8,519 nt of DNA from an uncultured Lachnospira sp. (GCA_934358235.1 CAKRKK010000099.1:1-8519); one strand, 5' to 3'. Positions 1-6,902 are shown, counted from the first letter of the stretch. Notes: generated from the letters alone by a model not told the origin. Numbers and translations: made by a program.

Positions 1-6
1 GATTGT

Positions 7-711
7 ATGAGTAAAAGTACTTTTAAGAAGAAAAGGGTAGAAATTATAACAGTATGTATATGTGCTGTGCTGATAGCTGCTATTCTGGTAATACTTATCA
101 TGTTTAATAAGAGTAAAGAGTTTATTTATAATAAACATCTGGATGAAGCTGTAATCAGCATAGATGATGAGAATATTACCCTGAAGGATTTTTCGTACTA
201 TATATATATAGTGGAAAAACAGATTAACGAGATGGCTATAAAGTATAATCCTGATGACTCTAATGATTTCTGGAATACACATTTTAAAAATTCACTTGAC
301 AGCGTGTTCACAAGGGATTATGCTAAACAACTGGCGAAAGATTTATGTGAGTATGATTATATAATGGAGAAAGAGGCATCCATTTATAATATATATGTAA
401 CTGAGAGTGAAAAAGAATCTATTAAAGCAGATGCGAAGGATACCTATGATGATTTTTCACAAAAGGCTAAGGACAACACAAGGCTTAGTGAGGAAGATAT
501 ATATAATATATTATGCCGTAGAAAGCTGGTTGAAAAGTATGCTACAAGGGCAGCAGAACAGGTTAGAAGTGATGGCTTTGAAGGAGATAGCGCTTCCTTG
601 CTTGATTATGATGGAGATTATTATAAAGAAATAATCAGGTCAAAGTATAGTATTACAGAGAATAACAAGCTGTTAGATAAGATAACTATGGGAAGAGTTA
701 CTGTTAATTGA
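7..711 (+). CDS. Membrane-anchored SurA/PrsA-N-like protein lacking a PPIase domain
   Basis: A 234-residue protein with a basic N-terminus (KKKR at residues 7-10), one hydrophobic segment at about 12-33, and a long charged, mostly helical extracytoplasmic part. There is no lipobox cysteine, so it should be an N-in/C-out anchored protein rather than a lipoprotein. Residues 48-90 (a V-x-S-I-D-D-x-x-I-T-L-x-D-F pattern, a tyrosine-rich helix, then F-W at 88-89) resemble the start of SurA/PrsA-type foldase chaperone domains, where a short strand is followed by a helix. No parvulin rotamase domain follows, and the protein ends at 234 residues where a foldase would continue. A role in folding or holding exported proteins is therefore inference. 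The start is uncertain because only six bases lie upstream, the frame is open to the left edge, and no ribosome binding site can be seen. A 130-base gap separates it from the MATE gene. Confidence 0.6.
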   Translation: MSKSTFKKKRVEIITVCICAVLIAAILVILIMFNKSKEFIYNKHLDEAVISIDDENITLKDFSYYIYIVEKQINEMAIKYNPDDSNDFWNTHFKNSLDSVFTRDYAKQLAKDLCEYDYIMEKEASIYNIYVTESEKESIKADAKDTYDDFSQKAKDNTRLSEEDIYNILCRRKLVEKYATRAAEQVRSDGFEGDSASLLDYDGDYYKEIIRSKYSITENNKLLDKITMGRVTVN

Positions 712-830
712 TATTTGGACAGCTAAAGCATCTGTAAAATGCTGCTTGTTAATGCCAGCTCATTAGAATAATCATATGCACAGGTTAAGGTCAGATACTA
801 GGAATAGAAGAAGTGTTGCATAACACAGAA

Positions 831-835
831 AGAGG
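831..835 (+). promoter_or_regulatory. Shine-Dalgarno that sets the MATE start
   Basis: AGAGG (within AGAAAGAGG, 827-835) lies 6 bases before the ATG at 842. The longer reading would start at the TTG at 836, directly against this site with no spacer, which is not workable. The ATG at 842 is therefore preferred. A small foldback, GTGTT-GCAT-AACAC at 813-826, sits immediately upstream. Confidence 0.65.
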
Positions 836-841
836 TTGAAG

Positions 842-2194
842 ATGACAAAGGATATGACTAAGGGGTCACCCTTCAAGCTGATTCTTGGATTTGCATTTCC
901 TATGCTATTAGGTATGCTATTCCAGCAGTTCTATAATCTTGTTGATACTATGATTGTGGGTAAGACGTTAGGCGTATCAGCTCTGGCGGGAGTTGGAGCG
1001 ACAAGCTCAATTAACTTTATGATAATAGGATTCTGCATGGGCGTGTGTAACGGATTCGCAATTCCAGTTGCACAACAGTTTGGTGCAGGAAAGTATAGCG
1101 AACTTAGAAAGTATGTTTTTAATGGTTATGTATGTAGTGCGGTATTTGCTGTTGTCATGACAGTACTTTCAGTAGTATTTTGTGCGCCAATACTCAGATT
1201 ACTTAATACACCAGAGGATATATTTGCACATGCGTATAATTATATTGTTATAATATTTGCAGGAATACCAACAGTATTTCTGTATAATATGGTATCGGGT
1301 ATAATACGTTCACTTGGTGACAGTAAGACACCTGTATATTTTCTGGTGCTGTCATCGGTTGTAAATATAGCACTTGATTTCATACTGATTATGTATGTTA
1401 AGATGGGAGTAGCAGGTGCAGGTGTTGCAACTGTTGTATCACAGCTTATATCAGGTGTTGGATGCACAATATATATGTATAAAAAGTTTGACATATTAAA
1501 AGCGACAAAACAGGAAAATGTTATAAAGAAAAGATATGTTGTTAATCTGTGTTATATTGGTGTACCGATGGGACTTCAGTATTCCATAACAGCTATTGGA
1601 AGTACTATACTGCAGGCAGCGGTAAATGGTCTGGGTTCATCGTATGTAGCAGCTATGACTGCGGGTTCTAAGATGTTTAACTTTACCTGTTGTCCTTTTG
1701 ATGCACTTGGTTCTACTATGGCAACCTATGGTGGACAGAATGTTGGAGCAGGAAAGATAGACAGACTTGGCAAGGGTATAAGAGCAGCTATGATAATAGG
1801 TGCTGTATACAGTATCGTTGCACTTGTGGTTCTGTTCTTTACAACAGATTATATAGCACTTCTTTTTGTAGATGCTGCCGAGGTCGAGATTATCAGACTT
1901 ACAAGAAGATTCATAATAGCATCAGCTCTGTTTTATATACCTCTTACAGGAGTAAATGTTTACAGATTCTGTATACAGGGTATGGGATATTCAGTATTTG
2001 CAATACTTGCTGGTGTGTTTGAGATGCTTGCCAGAACACTTGTTGCTATATTTTTAATACCGGTTATGGGATTTGATGGAGCTTGTTTTGCTAATCCTGC
2101 GGCGTGGATTGCGGCAGATTTATTTTTGGTACCTGCATTTATGCACTGTTGTAACAAGCTTAAGCAAAGACATGGAATGAAAAAGAGTGCATAA
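842..2194 (+). CDS. MATE family efflux transporter
   Basis: A 450-residue polytopic membrane protein of the MATE (multidrug and toxic compound extrusion) family. These proteins export cationic drugs or metabolites in exchange for sodium ions or protons across the cytoplasmic membrane. The length matches the 12-helix family (about 440-480). Family features are the first-helix region F-Q-Q-F-Y-N-L-V-D-T (27-36) followed by the V-G-K-T-L-G loop, G-I-I-R-S-L-G-D at 153-160, and the second-half element around 275-304 (G-S-K-M-F-N through A-T-Y-G-G-Q-N-V-G-A-G). A basic loop at 213-231 separates the two six-helix halves. The C-P-F-D-A-L-G segment (284-290) and overall style place it with the clostridial MepA/DinF-like MATE proteins. 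The substrate cannot be read from sequence. No regulator gene lies beside it and no terminator is visible after it; the germination gene follows 73 bases later. Confidence 0.93.
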   Translation: MTKDMTKGSPFKLILGFAFPMLLGMLFQQFYNLVDTMIVGKTLGVSALAGVGATSSINFMIIGFCMGVCNGFAIPVAQQFGAGKYSELRKYVFNGYVCSAVFAVVMTVLSVVFCAPILRLLNTPEDIFAHAYNYIVIIFAGIPTVFLYNMVSGIIRSLGDSKTPVYFLVLSSVVNIALDFILIMYVKMGVAGAGVATVVSQLISGVGCTIYMYKKFDILKATKQENVIKKRYVVNLCYIGVPMGLQYSITAIGSTILQAAVNGLGSSYVAAMTAGSKMFNFTCCPFDALGSTMATYGGQNVGAGKIDRLGKGIRAAMIIGAVYSIVALVVLFFTTDYIALLFVDAAEVEIIRLTRRFIIASALFYIPLTGVNVYRFCIQGMGYSVFAILAGVFEMLARTLVAIFLIPVMGFDGACFANPAAWIAADLFLVPAFMHCCNKLKQRHGMKKSA

Positions 2195-2199
2195 AGTGG

Positions 2200-2228
2200 G
2201 AATAAATTTCTCTAAATAAGACATTCTA
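2200..2228 (+). promoter_or_regulatory. Candidate sigma-G-type promoter for the germination gene
   Basis: GAATA at 2200-2204 and CATTCTA at 2222-2228 are separated by 17 bases. They match the forespore sigma-G consensus as I recall it from Bacillus subtilis (GHATR, 17-18 bases, CATNHTA). A transcript would start near 2235, about 20 bases before the ribosome binding site. The best sigma-A alternative, TATTAT at 2230-2235, has no -35 partner at the right distance. The match is short and the region AT-rich, so chance remains possible. Confidence 0.4.
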
Positions 2229-2253
2229 ATATTATCGTGTTAAGACGGATATG

Positions 2254-2259
2254 AAAGGA
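2254..2259 (+). promoter_or_regulatory. Shine-Dalgarno that sets the GerA-family start
   Basis: AAAGGA at 2254-2259 lies 8 bases before the ATG at 2268. The longer reading starts at an ATG at 2259 that overlaps this site. The downstream ATG is therefore the likely start and gives an M-S-D-F N-terminus. Confidence 0.6.
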
Positions 2260-2267
2260 TGCTTATT

Positions 2268-3677
2268 ATGAGTGATTTTAGCAGTAATGTATGCGAGAAT
2301 ATTAAAAGGTTGGAAGCCAGTCTTAACGTAGAACGCAATTTTGATATACTTCAGAGAGAGGTTATGATTGCAGGACGAAGGGCTGGCTTTTTTTTTATAG
2401 ACGGTTTTGTGCAGGAGGATATGATAGAAAAACTTATGCAGTTTTTTTATTCATTGAAAGAATCGGACATGGAGAACCTGGATATATTTCTGGAAAAAGG
2501 AATGCCTTATACTGAGGTTGAGAAAAGCGGCAATGTGGATACGGTAATAACGCAGTTTTTGTCAGGTGTTTCTGTGATGATCATAGATGGCTTTGATGAG
2601 TGTCTGCTTATTGATTGCAGGACATATCCTATGCGTGCTGTGTCAGAGCCCTGGAAGGACAGGGTACTTAGAGGTTCCAGAGATGGTTTTGTTGAAACAC
2701 TTGTGGCCAATGCAGCATTATTGAGGCGCAGAATCCGTGATCCGAAGTTTTCAATGGAGTTGTATGGAGTCGGCAGACGTTCAAGGTCTGATGTAGTCAT
2801 ATGCTATATATCTGATTCCGTAGACAAGAGCGTGCTTACAAGGATGAGAAGGCTGATTCAGTCGATAGAGGTTGATGCTCTTACTATGAATATAGAAAGC
2901 CTTGCAGAATGTATGTTTACACATAAGTGGATTAATCCATTTCCTAAGTTTAAGTATTCGGAACGCCCGGATACGGCAACAGCGGCTATACTTGACGGTA
3001 ATATTGTAATTATGGTAGACAATTCTCCGGCAGTTATGATAATTCCGGCATCTATCTTTGATATTATAGAGGAGGCGGATGACTTTAATTTCTCTCCTAT
3101 GGTAGGTTCTTATTTAAGAATTACAAGATTTTTCTTTTCTATTGTGACCTGGATATTAACACCGTTGTGGCTGCTTTTTGTTAATAATCCAGATTGGGTT
3201 CCAGAAGTTCTTAAATTCATTCTTATAACGGATGATATTACAGTACCGGTGTTGTTGCAGCTTCTTATACTAGAGCTGGCGGTAGATGGACTTAAGCTTG
3301 CAGCAGTTAACACACCAACTATGTTATCAACACCGCTAAGTATAGTGGCAGGTATTGTTGTAGGTGAATATGCTGTAAGTTCAGGATGGTTTAATCCGGA
3401 AGCACTTCTTTATATGGCAGTTGTAACAGTTGGAACCTATGGACAGACTAACTTCGAAATGGGATATGCTTTCAAGTTCTTAAGAGTACTTATGCTCATA
3501 CTCACACAAATATTTAACCTTGCCGGATTTATCACAGGAGTTGTCATATCTGTGCTTATGATAGCATTTAACAGGACTATAACAGGGAAAAGTTATATAT
3601 ATCCGCTTATTCCATGGGATGGGAAGCTGCTTAAGAGAAAGGTGTTCAGGGTGAGACTGCCGCATAGTTATAAATGA
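2268..3677 (+). CDS. Spore germination protein, GerA/SpoVAF family
   Basis: A 469-residue GerA-family membrane protein, full length for the family (about 460-500). The soluble N-terminal part (1-280) carries the hallmark G-S-R-D-G-F-V-E (136-143) followed by L-L-R-R-R-I-R-D-P (151-159), and E-R-P-D-T (232-236) ahead of the membrane part. About five hydrophobic segments follow, near 287-306, 325-346, 352-373, 377-395 and 403-435. The tail has the usual Y-P-L-I-P-W pattern (445-450). The stretch around 337-380 (A-V-D-G-L-K-L-A-A, T-P, then W-F-N-P-E-A-L-L-Y) looks more like SpoVAF than the GerAA receptor subunits. Known GerA proteins form nutrient-sensing channels in the spore inner membrane with B and C partners, and SpoVAF proteins support ion release during germination. 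Neither partner type is adjacent here. The subfamily call is inference from recalled motifs. Confidence 0.9.
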   Translation: MSDFSSNVCENIKRLEASLNVERNFDILQREVMIAGRRAGFFFIDGFVQEDMIEKLMQFFYSLKESDMENLDIFLEKGMPYTEVEKSGNVDTVITQFLSGVSVMIIDGFDECLLIDCRTYPMRAVSEPWKDRVLRGSRDGFVETLVANAALLRRRIRDPKFSMELYGVGRRSRSDVVICYISDSVDKSVLTRMRRLIQSIEVDALTMNIESLAECMFTHKWINPFPKFKYSERPDTATAAILDGNIVIMVDNSPAVMIIPASIFDIIEEADDFNFSPMVGSYLRITRFFFSIVTWILTPLWLLFVNNPDWVPEVLKFILITDDITVPVLLQLLILELAVDGLKLAAVNTPTMLSTPLSIVAGIVVGEYAVSSGWFNPEALLYMAVVTVGTYGQTNFEMGYAFKFLRVLMLILTQIFNLAGFITGVVISVLMIAFNRTITGKSYIYPLIPWDGKLLKRKVFRVRLPHSYK

Positions 3678-3707
3678 TATTTATATAGATAATTGTAAAT
3701 TGTATTT

Positions 3708-3740
3708 GTGGTAGGTATCAAAGTCGGGGCTCTTGACCAC
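3708..3740 (+). other. GC-richer foldback downstream of the germination gene
   Basis: In an otherwise very AT-rich gap, GTGGT (3708-3712) and CAA (3719-3721) can pair with TTG (3733-3735) and ACCAC (3736-3740), leaving a six-base bulge and an 11-base loop that contains GGGG. It lies 30 bases past the gerA stop. No T-run follows, so it is a poor intrinsic terminator. It could protect the 3' end, be part of a small RNA, or be chance. Confidence 0.25.
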
Positions 3741-3777
3741 GACATCAATATAATTATGTATAATATGAGTATGTTAA

Positions 3778-3854
3778 TTGTAAAGTGAATCAAGTTTATA
3801 TAATTTTTCTAATTAATTCTACTTTTATTAATGGTAATTCCTCATAAATATGAT
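3778..3854 (+). promoter_or_regulatory. Promoter region of dnaK (candidate -10 boxes)
   Basis: Two -10-like boxes lie ahead of dnaK. TATAAT at 3799-3804 has TTGTAA at 3778-3783, but with a short 15-base spacer. TATGAT at 3849-3854 directly abuts the inverted repeat and has only a weak TTATTA (3825-3830) at 18 bases. Two further TATAAT boxes lie at 3749-3754 and 3759-3764 without good -35 partners. No CIRCE element (TTAGCACTC-N9-GAGTGCTAA) is present. Which box is used cannot be decided from sequence. Confidence 0.35.
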
Positions 3855-3881
3855 ACACTTATAACTATCGAATATAAGTGT
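3855..3881 (+). repeat. 9-N9-9 perfect inverted repeat upstream of dnaK
   Basis: ACACTTATA (3855-3863) and TATAAGTGT (3873-3881) are perfect inverted copies separated by nine bases. The repeat begins directly after a TATGAT box and lies 22 bases before the dnaK Shine-Dalgarno. The 9-N9-9 layout and position are those of the CIRCE operator bound by HrcA, but the sequence is not CIRCE. It could be an operator for another repressor or a leader RNA hairpin. Confidence 0.6.
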
Positions 3882-3903
3882 TATTATTCTTAGTGTGAGT
3901 TAT

Positions 3904-3908
3904 GGAGG
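3904..3908 (+). promoter_or_regulatory. Shine-Dalgarno that sets the DnaK start
   Basis: GGAGG at 3904-3908 lies four bases before the ATG at 3913. A longer frame opens at a GTG at 3895, but that would place the site inside the coding sequence and add six residues unlike any DnaK. Starting at 3913 gives the standard [12 protein letters not shown] beginning. Confidence 0.85.
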
Positions 3909-3912
3909 GATT

Positions 3913-5661
3913 ATGAGTAAGGTAATTGGAATCGATCTTGGTACAACTAATAGCTGCGTGGCAGTTATAGAAGGTGATTCGCCAACAGTTATTACTAATA
4001 GCGAAGGGTATAGAACAACACCATCGGTTGTTGCATTTACTAAGAATAAGGAAAGACTGGTTGGGGATGCTGCAAGAAGACAGGCATCGGTTAACTCAGA
4101 TAGAACCATATTTTCTATAAAAAGACATATGGGAACTGATTATAAGAAAAAGATAGATGGCAAAGCATATACGCCACAGGAGTTATCAGCTTATATACTT
4201 ATGAAGCTGAAGAAGGATGCAGAAGGATTTCTTGGAGAGGAAGTAACAGATGCTGTTATTACTGTGCCAGCATATTTTAATGATGCACAAAGACAGGCTA
4301 CTAAGGATGCAGGAAAGATAGCGGGGCTTAATGTGTTAAGAATCATTAATGAGCCAACAAGCGCTGCACTTGCATATGGACTTGATAATGGCAATTCTCA
4401 GAAGGTGCTTGTATATGACCTTGGCGGAGGTACCTTTGACGTATCTGTTATAGATATTGGAGATAATGTTATAGAGGTTCTTGCAACCTCCGGAGATAAT
4501 CATCTTGGTGGGGATGACTTTGATTCCCGTATTGTTGATTATCTTGTTGGTAGGTTTAAGGATACAGATGGAATTAATCTTGCAAAAGATGCAGCGGCTA
4601 TGCAGAGATTAAGGGAAGAAGCTGAAAAGGCTAAGAAAGAGCTTTCTTCTGCAATGAATGCCAATATTAACCTTCCATTTATAGCAGTTGCGAAGGATGG
4701 TCCACATCACATGGATATGAATATTACCAGACAGAAGTTTAATGAGCTTACAGATGATCTGGTTAACAAGACAGTTATTCCTGTTGAGAATGCACTACAT
4801 GATGCCGGACTTAGTAAGAGTGATATAGATATGGTGCTCCTTGTTGGAGGCTCTACAAGAATTCCTGCTGTTTCGGATAAGGTAAGACAGATTATGGGAA
4901 AAGAACCATCAAGGAATCTTAATCCGGATGAGTGTGTTGCACTTGGAGCAGCAGTTCAGGGTGGAAAGCTTGGTAACCAGCTTAAGCCGGGTTCAGCAGC
5001 TTCGGAGATTATACTTATGGATGTAACACCGTTGTCACTTTCAATAGAAACTGTTGGTGGTATATCGAGCAGGCTTATAGAAAGAAATACAACTATTCCC
5101 ACAAGGCACAGCCAGATATTTACGACGGCTGGCAATTTCCAGACATCAGTTGAAATCAAGGTGTTTCAGGGTGAGAGAAGATTTACAAGAGATAACAAGC
5201 TTCTTGGAAACTTCAGGCTCAATGGCATTAAGCGTGCGATGGCAGGAGTTCCACAGATAGAGGTAACTTTTGACATAGATGCCAATGGTATTGTAAATGT
5301 TTCTGCAAAGGATCTAGGAACTGGAAGAGAGCAGTCTATAACCATAACTTCAAGCTCTAATATGTCAGAGGAAGAGATTGAGAGAGCTAAGTGGGAAGCA
5401 GAAGTGTATGGCGCACAGGATAAAAAGAATGAAGAATTCTGTAATTCACGTATAGAGGCTGAGAATACCTTAAGACGTGCAGAGGGCGAGTACAGCCAGA
5501 ATAAAAAGGTCTGGGATAAGGCTAAGAAAAAGGCTGTTAAGGAAGCTATGAATACCATAAAGAAGCTGATATTAAAGAATAAGCCAGAGAAGATGGATGC
5601 ACAGGCTGCGGCTGTGATGGATGAAGCAAGAAATAATCTTGAAAATGTTTTGAATAATTAA
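3913..5661 (+). CDS. dnaK: Hsp70 chaperone DnaK, short-tailed form
   Basis: A 582-residue cytoplasmic Hsp70. The ATPase domain (about 1-362) has phosphate-1 motif I-D-L-G-T-T-N-S (7-14), catalytic-loop K70, I-N-E-P-T (145-149), D-L-G-G-G-T-F-D-V (169-177) and V-G-G-S-T-R-I-P (311-318). It lacks the roughly 24-residue insertion of Gram-negative DnaK, as expected for a Firmicute. The interdomain linker (365-375) reads I-I-L-M-D-V-T-P where L-L-L-D-V-T-P is usual. The beta substrate-binding part (372-480) has G-I-K-R-A-M-A-G (438-445) where P-A-P-R-G is usual. The helical lid (484-582) is complete but divergent, and the protein stops there without the disordered acidic tail, so it is shorter than B. 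subtilis DnaK (611). No hrcA, grpE or dnaJ is adjacent. It may be a second, specialised DnaK; whether a canonical copy exists elsewhere cannot be seen here. Confidence 0.95.
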   Translation: MSKVIGIDLGTTNSCVAVIEGDSPTVITNSEGYRTTPSVVAFTKNKERLVGDAARRQASVNSDRTIFSIKRHMGTDYKKKIDGKAYTPQELSAYILMKLKKDAEGFLGEEVTDAVITVPAYFNDAQRQATKDAGKIAGLNVLRIINEPTSAALAYGLDNGNSQKVLVYDLGGGTFDVSVIDIGDNVIEVLATSGDNHLGGDDFDSRIVDYLVGRFKDTDGINLAKDAAAMQRLREEAEKAKKELSSAMNANINLPFIAVAKDGPHHMDMNITRQKFNELTDDLVNKTVIPVENALHDAGLSKSDIDMVLLVGGSTRIPAVSDKVRQIMGKEPSRNLNPDECVALGAAVQGGKLGNQLKPGSAASEIILMDVTPLSLSIETVGGISSRLIERNTTIPTRHSQIFTTAGNFQTSVEIKVFQGERRFTRDNKLLGNFRLNGIKRAMAGVPQIEVTFDIDANGIVNVSAKDLGTGREQSITITSSSNMSEEEIERAKWEAEVYGAQDKKNEEFCNSRIEAENTLRRAEGEYSQNKKVWDKAKKKAVKEAMNTIKKLILKNKPEKMDAQAAAVMDEARNNLENVLNN

Positions 5662-5727
5662 TAGAAATCTGATATTATCTATAGAGTATTGTTTTATGGA
5701 TGATATCAGATTTTTGTATGTGTTTTT
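5661..5727 (+). terminator. Long-hairpin terminator after dnaK
   Basis: Bases 5661-5687 pair with 5691-5717 without a mismatch: 27 pairs, of which 20 are Watson-Crick and 7 are G-U, closed by a three-base loop (AUU). The core 15 pairs (5665-5679 with 5699-5713) contain only one G-U. The T5 run at 5711-5715 is part of the 3' arm and a second T5 run follows at 5723-5727. All seven wobbles are G-U on the + strand and would be A-C mismatches on the other, so the structure fits an RNA made in the dnaK direction. The stem is AT-rich, so termination strength is uncertain. Confidence 0.65.
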
Positions 5728-5784
5728 GGATTTTATACATCTATAGAATTATTGTTGAGATGATTATGTATATTAGTACAGAAT

Positions 5785-5789
5785 AGGAG
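5785..5789 (+). promoter_or_regulatory. Shine-Dalgarno for the GTG start of aroC
   Basis: AGGAG at 5785-5789 lies nine bases before a GTG at 5799. The GTG is taken as the start because the protein then begins M-A-A-G-S-T-F-G, as AroC proteins do, and no ATG in frame lies suitably close upstream. Confidence 0.8.
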
Positions 5790-5798
5790 ATATATAAG

Positions 5799-6902
5799 GT
5801 GGCAGCAGGTTCAACATTTGGAAATATTTTTAAGATAATGACTTGGGGTGAATCACACGGAGAAGGTCTTGGTGTGGTTGTAGATGGATGCCCAGCGGGT
5901 ATTCCTTTATGTGAAGAGGATATTCAGAAGTTTCTTGATAGAAGAAAGCCGGGACAATCTAAGTTTACAACTCCAAGAAAAGAAGATGATAAGGTGAGTA
6001 TATTGTCAGGTGTATTTGAAGGTAAAACGACAGGAACGCCTATATCAATGGTAGTACATAATAAGACACAGCGCTCGTCTGATTATTCAGAAATAGCCCA
6101 GTATTACAGACCTGGACATGCTGATTATACATTTGATGAGAAGTATGGCTTCAGAGATTACAGAGGTGGTGGAAGAAGCTCAGGAAGAGAAACAATAGGC
6201 AGAGTGGCAGCAGGAGCAATCGCTATTAAGGTGTTAGAGACACTTAAGATAAGCGTATGTGCTTATGCAACAAGGATAGGTGGCATAAGCATAGATTATG
6301 ATAAGTTTGATATCAGGGAACGCGATGAGAATGCATTCAATATGCCGGATGCGGAGGCTGCCTGTAAGGTGGAGGAATACGCAACGAAGAAGCTTGCAGA
6401 AAAAGATTCTATTGGTGGAATAATAGAGTGTGTTGTGACTGGTATGATGCCAGGTGTGGGTGATCCTGTGTTTGATAAACTGGATGCCAATCTTGCAAAG
6501 GCGATTATGTCAATAGGCGCAGTTAAGGGCTTTGAAATAGGAGATGGCTTTGCAGCGGCTGATAGTACAGGAAGCACCAACAATGACAGCTTTACAGTAA
6601 TGGATGGCAAGGTTGTCAAGAAGACTAATCATAGTGGTGGAGTGCTTGGAGGCATGAGCGATGGTTCTGACATAATATTCAGGGCAGCAGTCAAGCCAAC
6701 ACCTTCTATAGCTTCGATGCAGCAGACGGTCAATAAGTCGGGAGAAGATATCAGCATATCTATAAAAGGCAGACATGATCCTATGATAGTTCCAAGAGCG
6801 GTAGTTGTTGTTGAAGCTATGACAGCATTAACGCTTGTAGATATGATATTAGGCAATATGACATCAAGAATAGACAGGATAGTTGATTTTTATAAAAGAT
6901 AG
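5799..6902 (+). CDS. aroC: Chorismate synthase
   Basis: A 367-residue enzyme (EC 4.2.3.5) for the last step of the shikimate pathway: 5-enolpyruvylshikimate-3-phosphate to chorismate and phosphate, needing reduced FMN. Chorismate feeds aromatic amino acid, folate and quinone synthesis. All three family signatures are present: T-W-G-E-S-H-G (15-21, with H20), G-G-G-R-S-S-G-R-E-T (123-132) leading into R-V-A-A-G-A-I-A, and R-H-D-P-M-I-V-P-R-A (325-334). The T-N-H-S-G-G-V-L-G-G-M-S-D-G segment (276-289) and R-P-G-H-A-D-Y (104-110) are also as expected. Length is normal for the bacterial enzyme (350-390), with no truncation. The start is GTG. No other shikimate gene is adjacent; tgt follows after 46 bases with no terminator between, so the two are probably cotranscribed. 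The dnaK terminator separates it from upstream genes. Confidence 0.97.
   Translation: MAAGSTFGNIFKIMTWGESHGEGLGVVVDGCPAGIPLCEEDIQKFLDRRKPGQSKFTTPRKEDDKVSILSGVFEGKTTGTPISMVVHNKTQRSSDYSEIAQYYRPGHADYTFDEKYGFRDYRGGGRSSGRETIGRVAAGAIAIKVLETLKISVCAYATRIGGISIDYDKFDIRERDENAFNMPDAEAACKVEEYATKKLAEKDSIGGIIECVVTGMMPGVGDPVFDKLDANLAKAIMSIGAVKGFEIGDGFAAADSTGSTNNDSFTVMDGKVVKKTNHSGGVLGGMSDGSDIIFRAAVKPTPSIASMQQTVNKSGEDISISIKGRHDPMIVPRAVVVVEAMTALTLVDMILGNMTSRIDRIVDFYKR

Noticed and set aside
407..634. 75-codon + strand frame inside the first gene
   Set aside because: It overlaps a plausible anchored protein in another frame, has no ribosome binding site that I can see and no recognisable motif.
727..743. AGCAT-N7-ATGCT as a terminator after the first gene
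   Set aside because: The stem is only five pairs and no T-run follows.
746..774. TTGTTA-N17-TAATCA as a promoter for the MATE gene
   Set aside because: Both boxes are weak matches in AT-rich sequence and the -10 lacks the key final T; not better than chance.
836..841. TTG start giving a 452-residue MATE protein
   Set aside because: The TTG touches the AGAGG ribosome binding site with no spacer; the ATG at 842 has a normal six-base spacer.
3708..3740. Foldback considered as a tRNA remnant or known riboswitch
   Set aside because: No cloverleaf, TTC-loop or recognised aptamer consensus could be fitted.
3895..3912. GTG start adding six residues to DnaK
   Set aside because: The Shine-Dalgarno GGAGG would be inside the coding sequence, and the DnaK consensus begins at the ATG at 3913.
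5166..5558. 130-codon open frame on the minus strand inside dnaK
   Set aside because: It lies wholly within a strongly conserved Hsp70 gene, has no recognisable domain, and its serine/leucine-rich composition is that of an antisense shadow.
5755..5774. TTGAGA and TATATT as an aroC promoter
   Set aside because: Each box is a good match alone but the spacer is only eight bases; neither has a partner at 16-18 bases.
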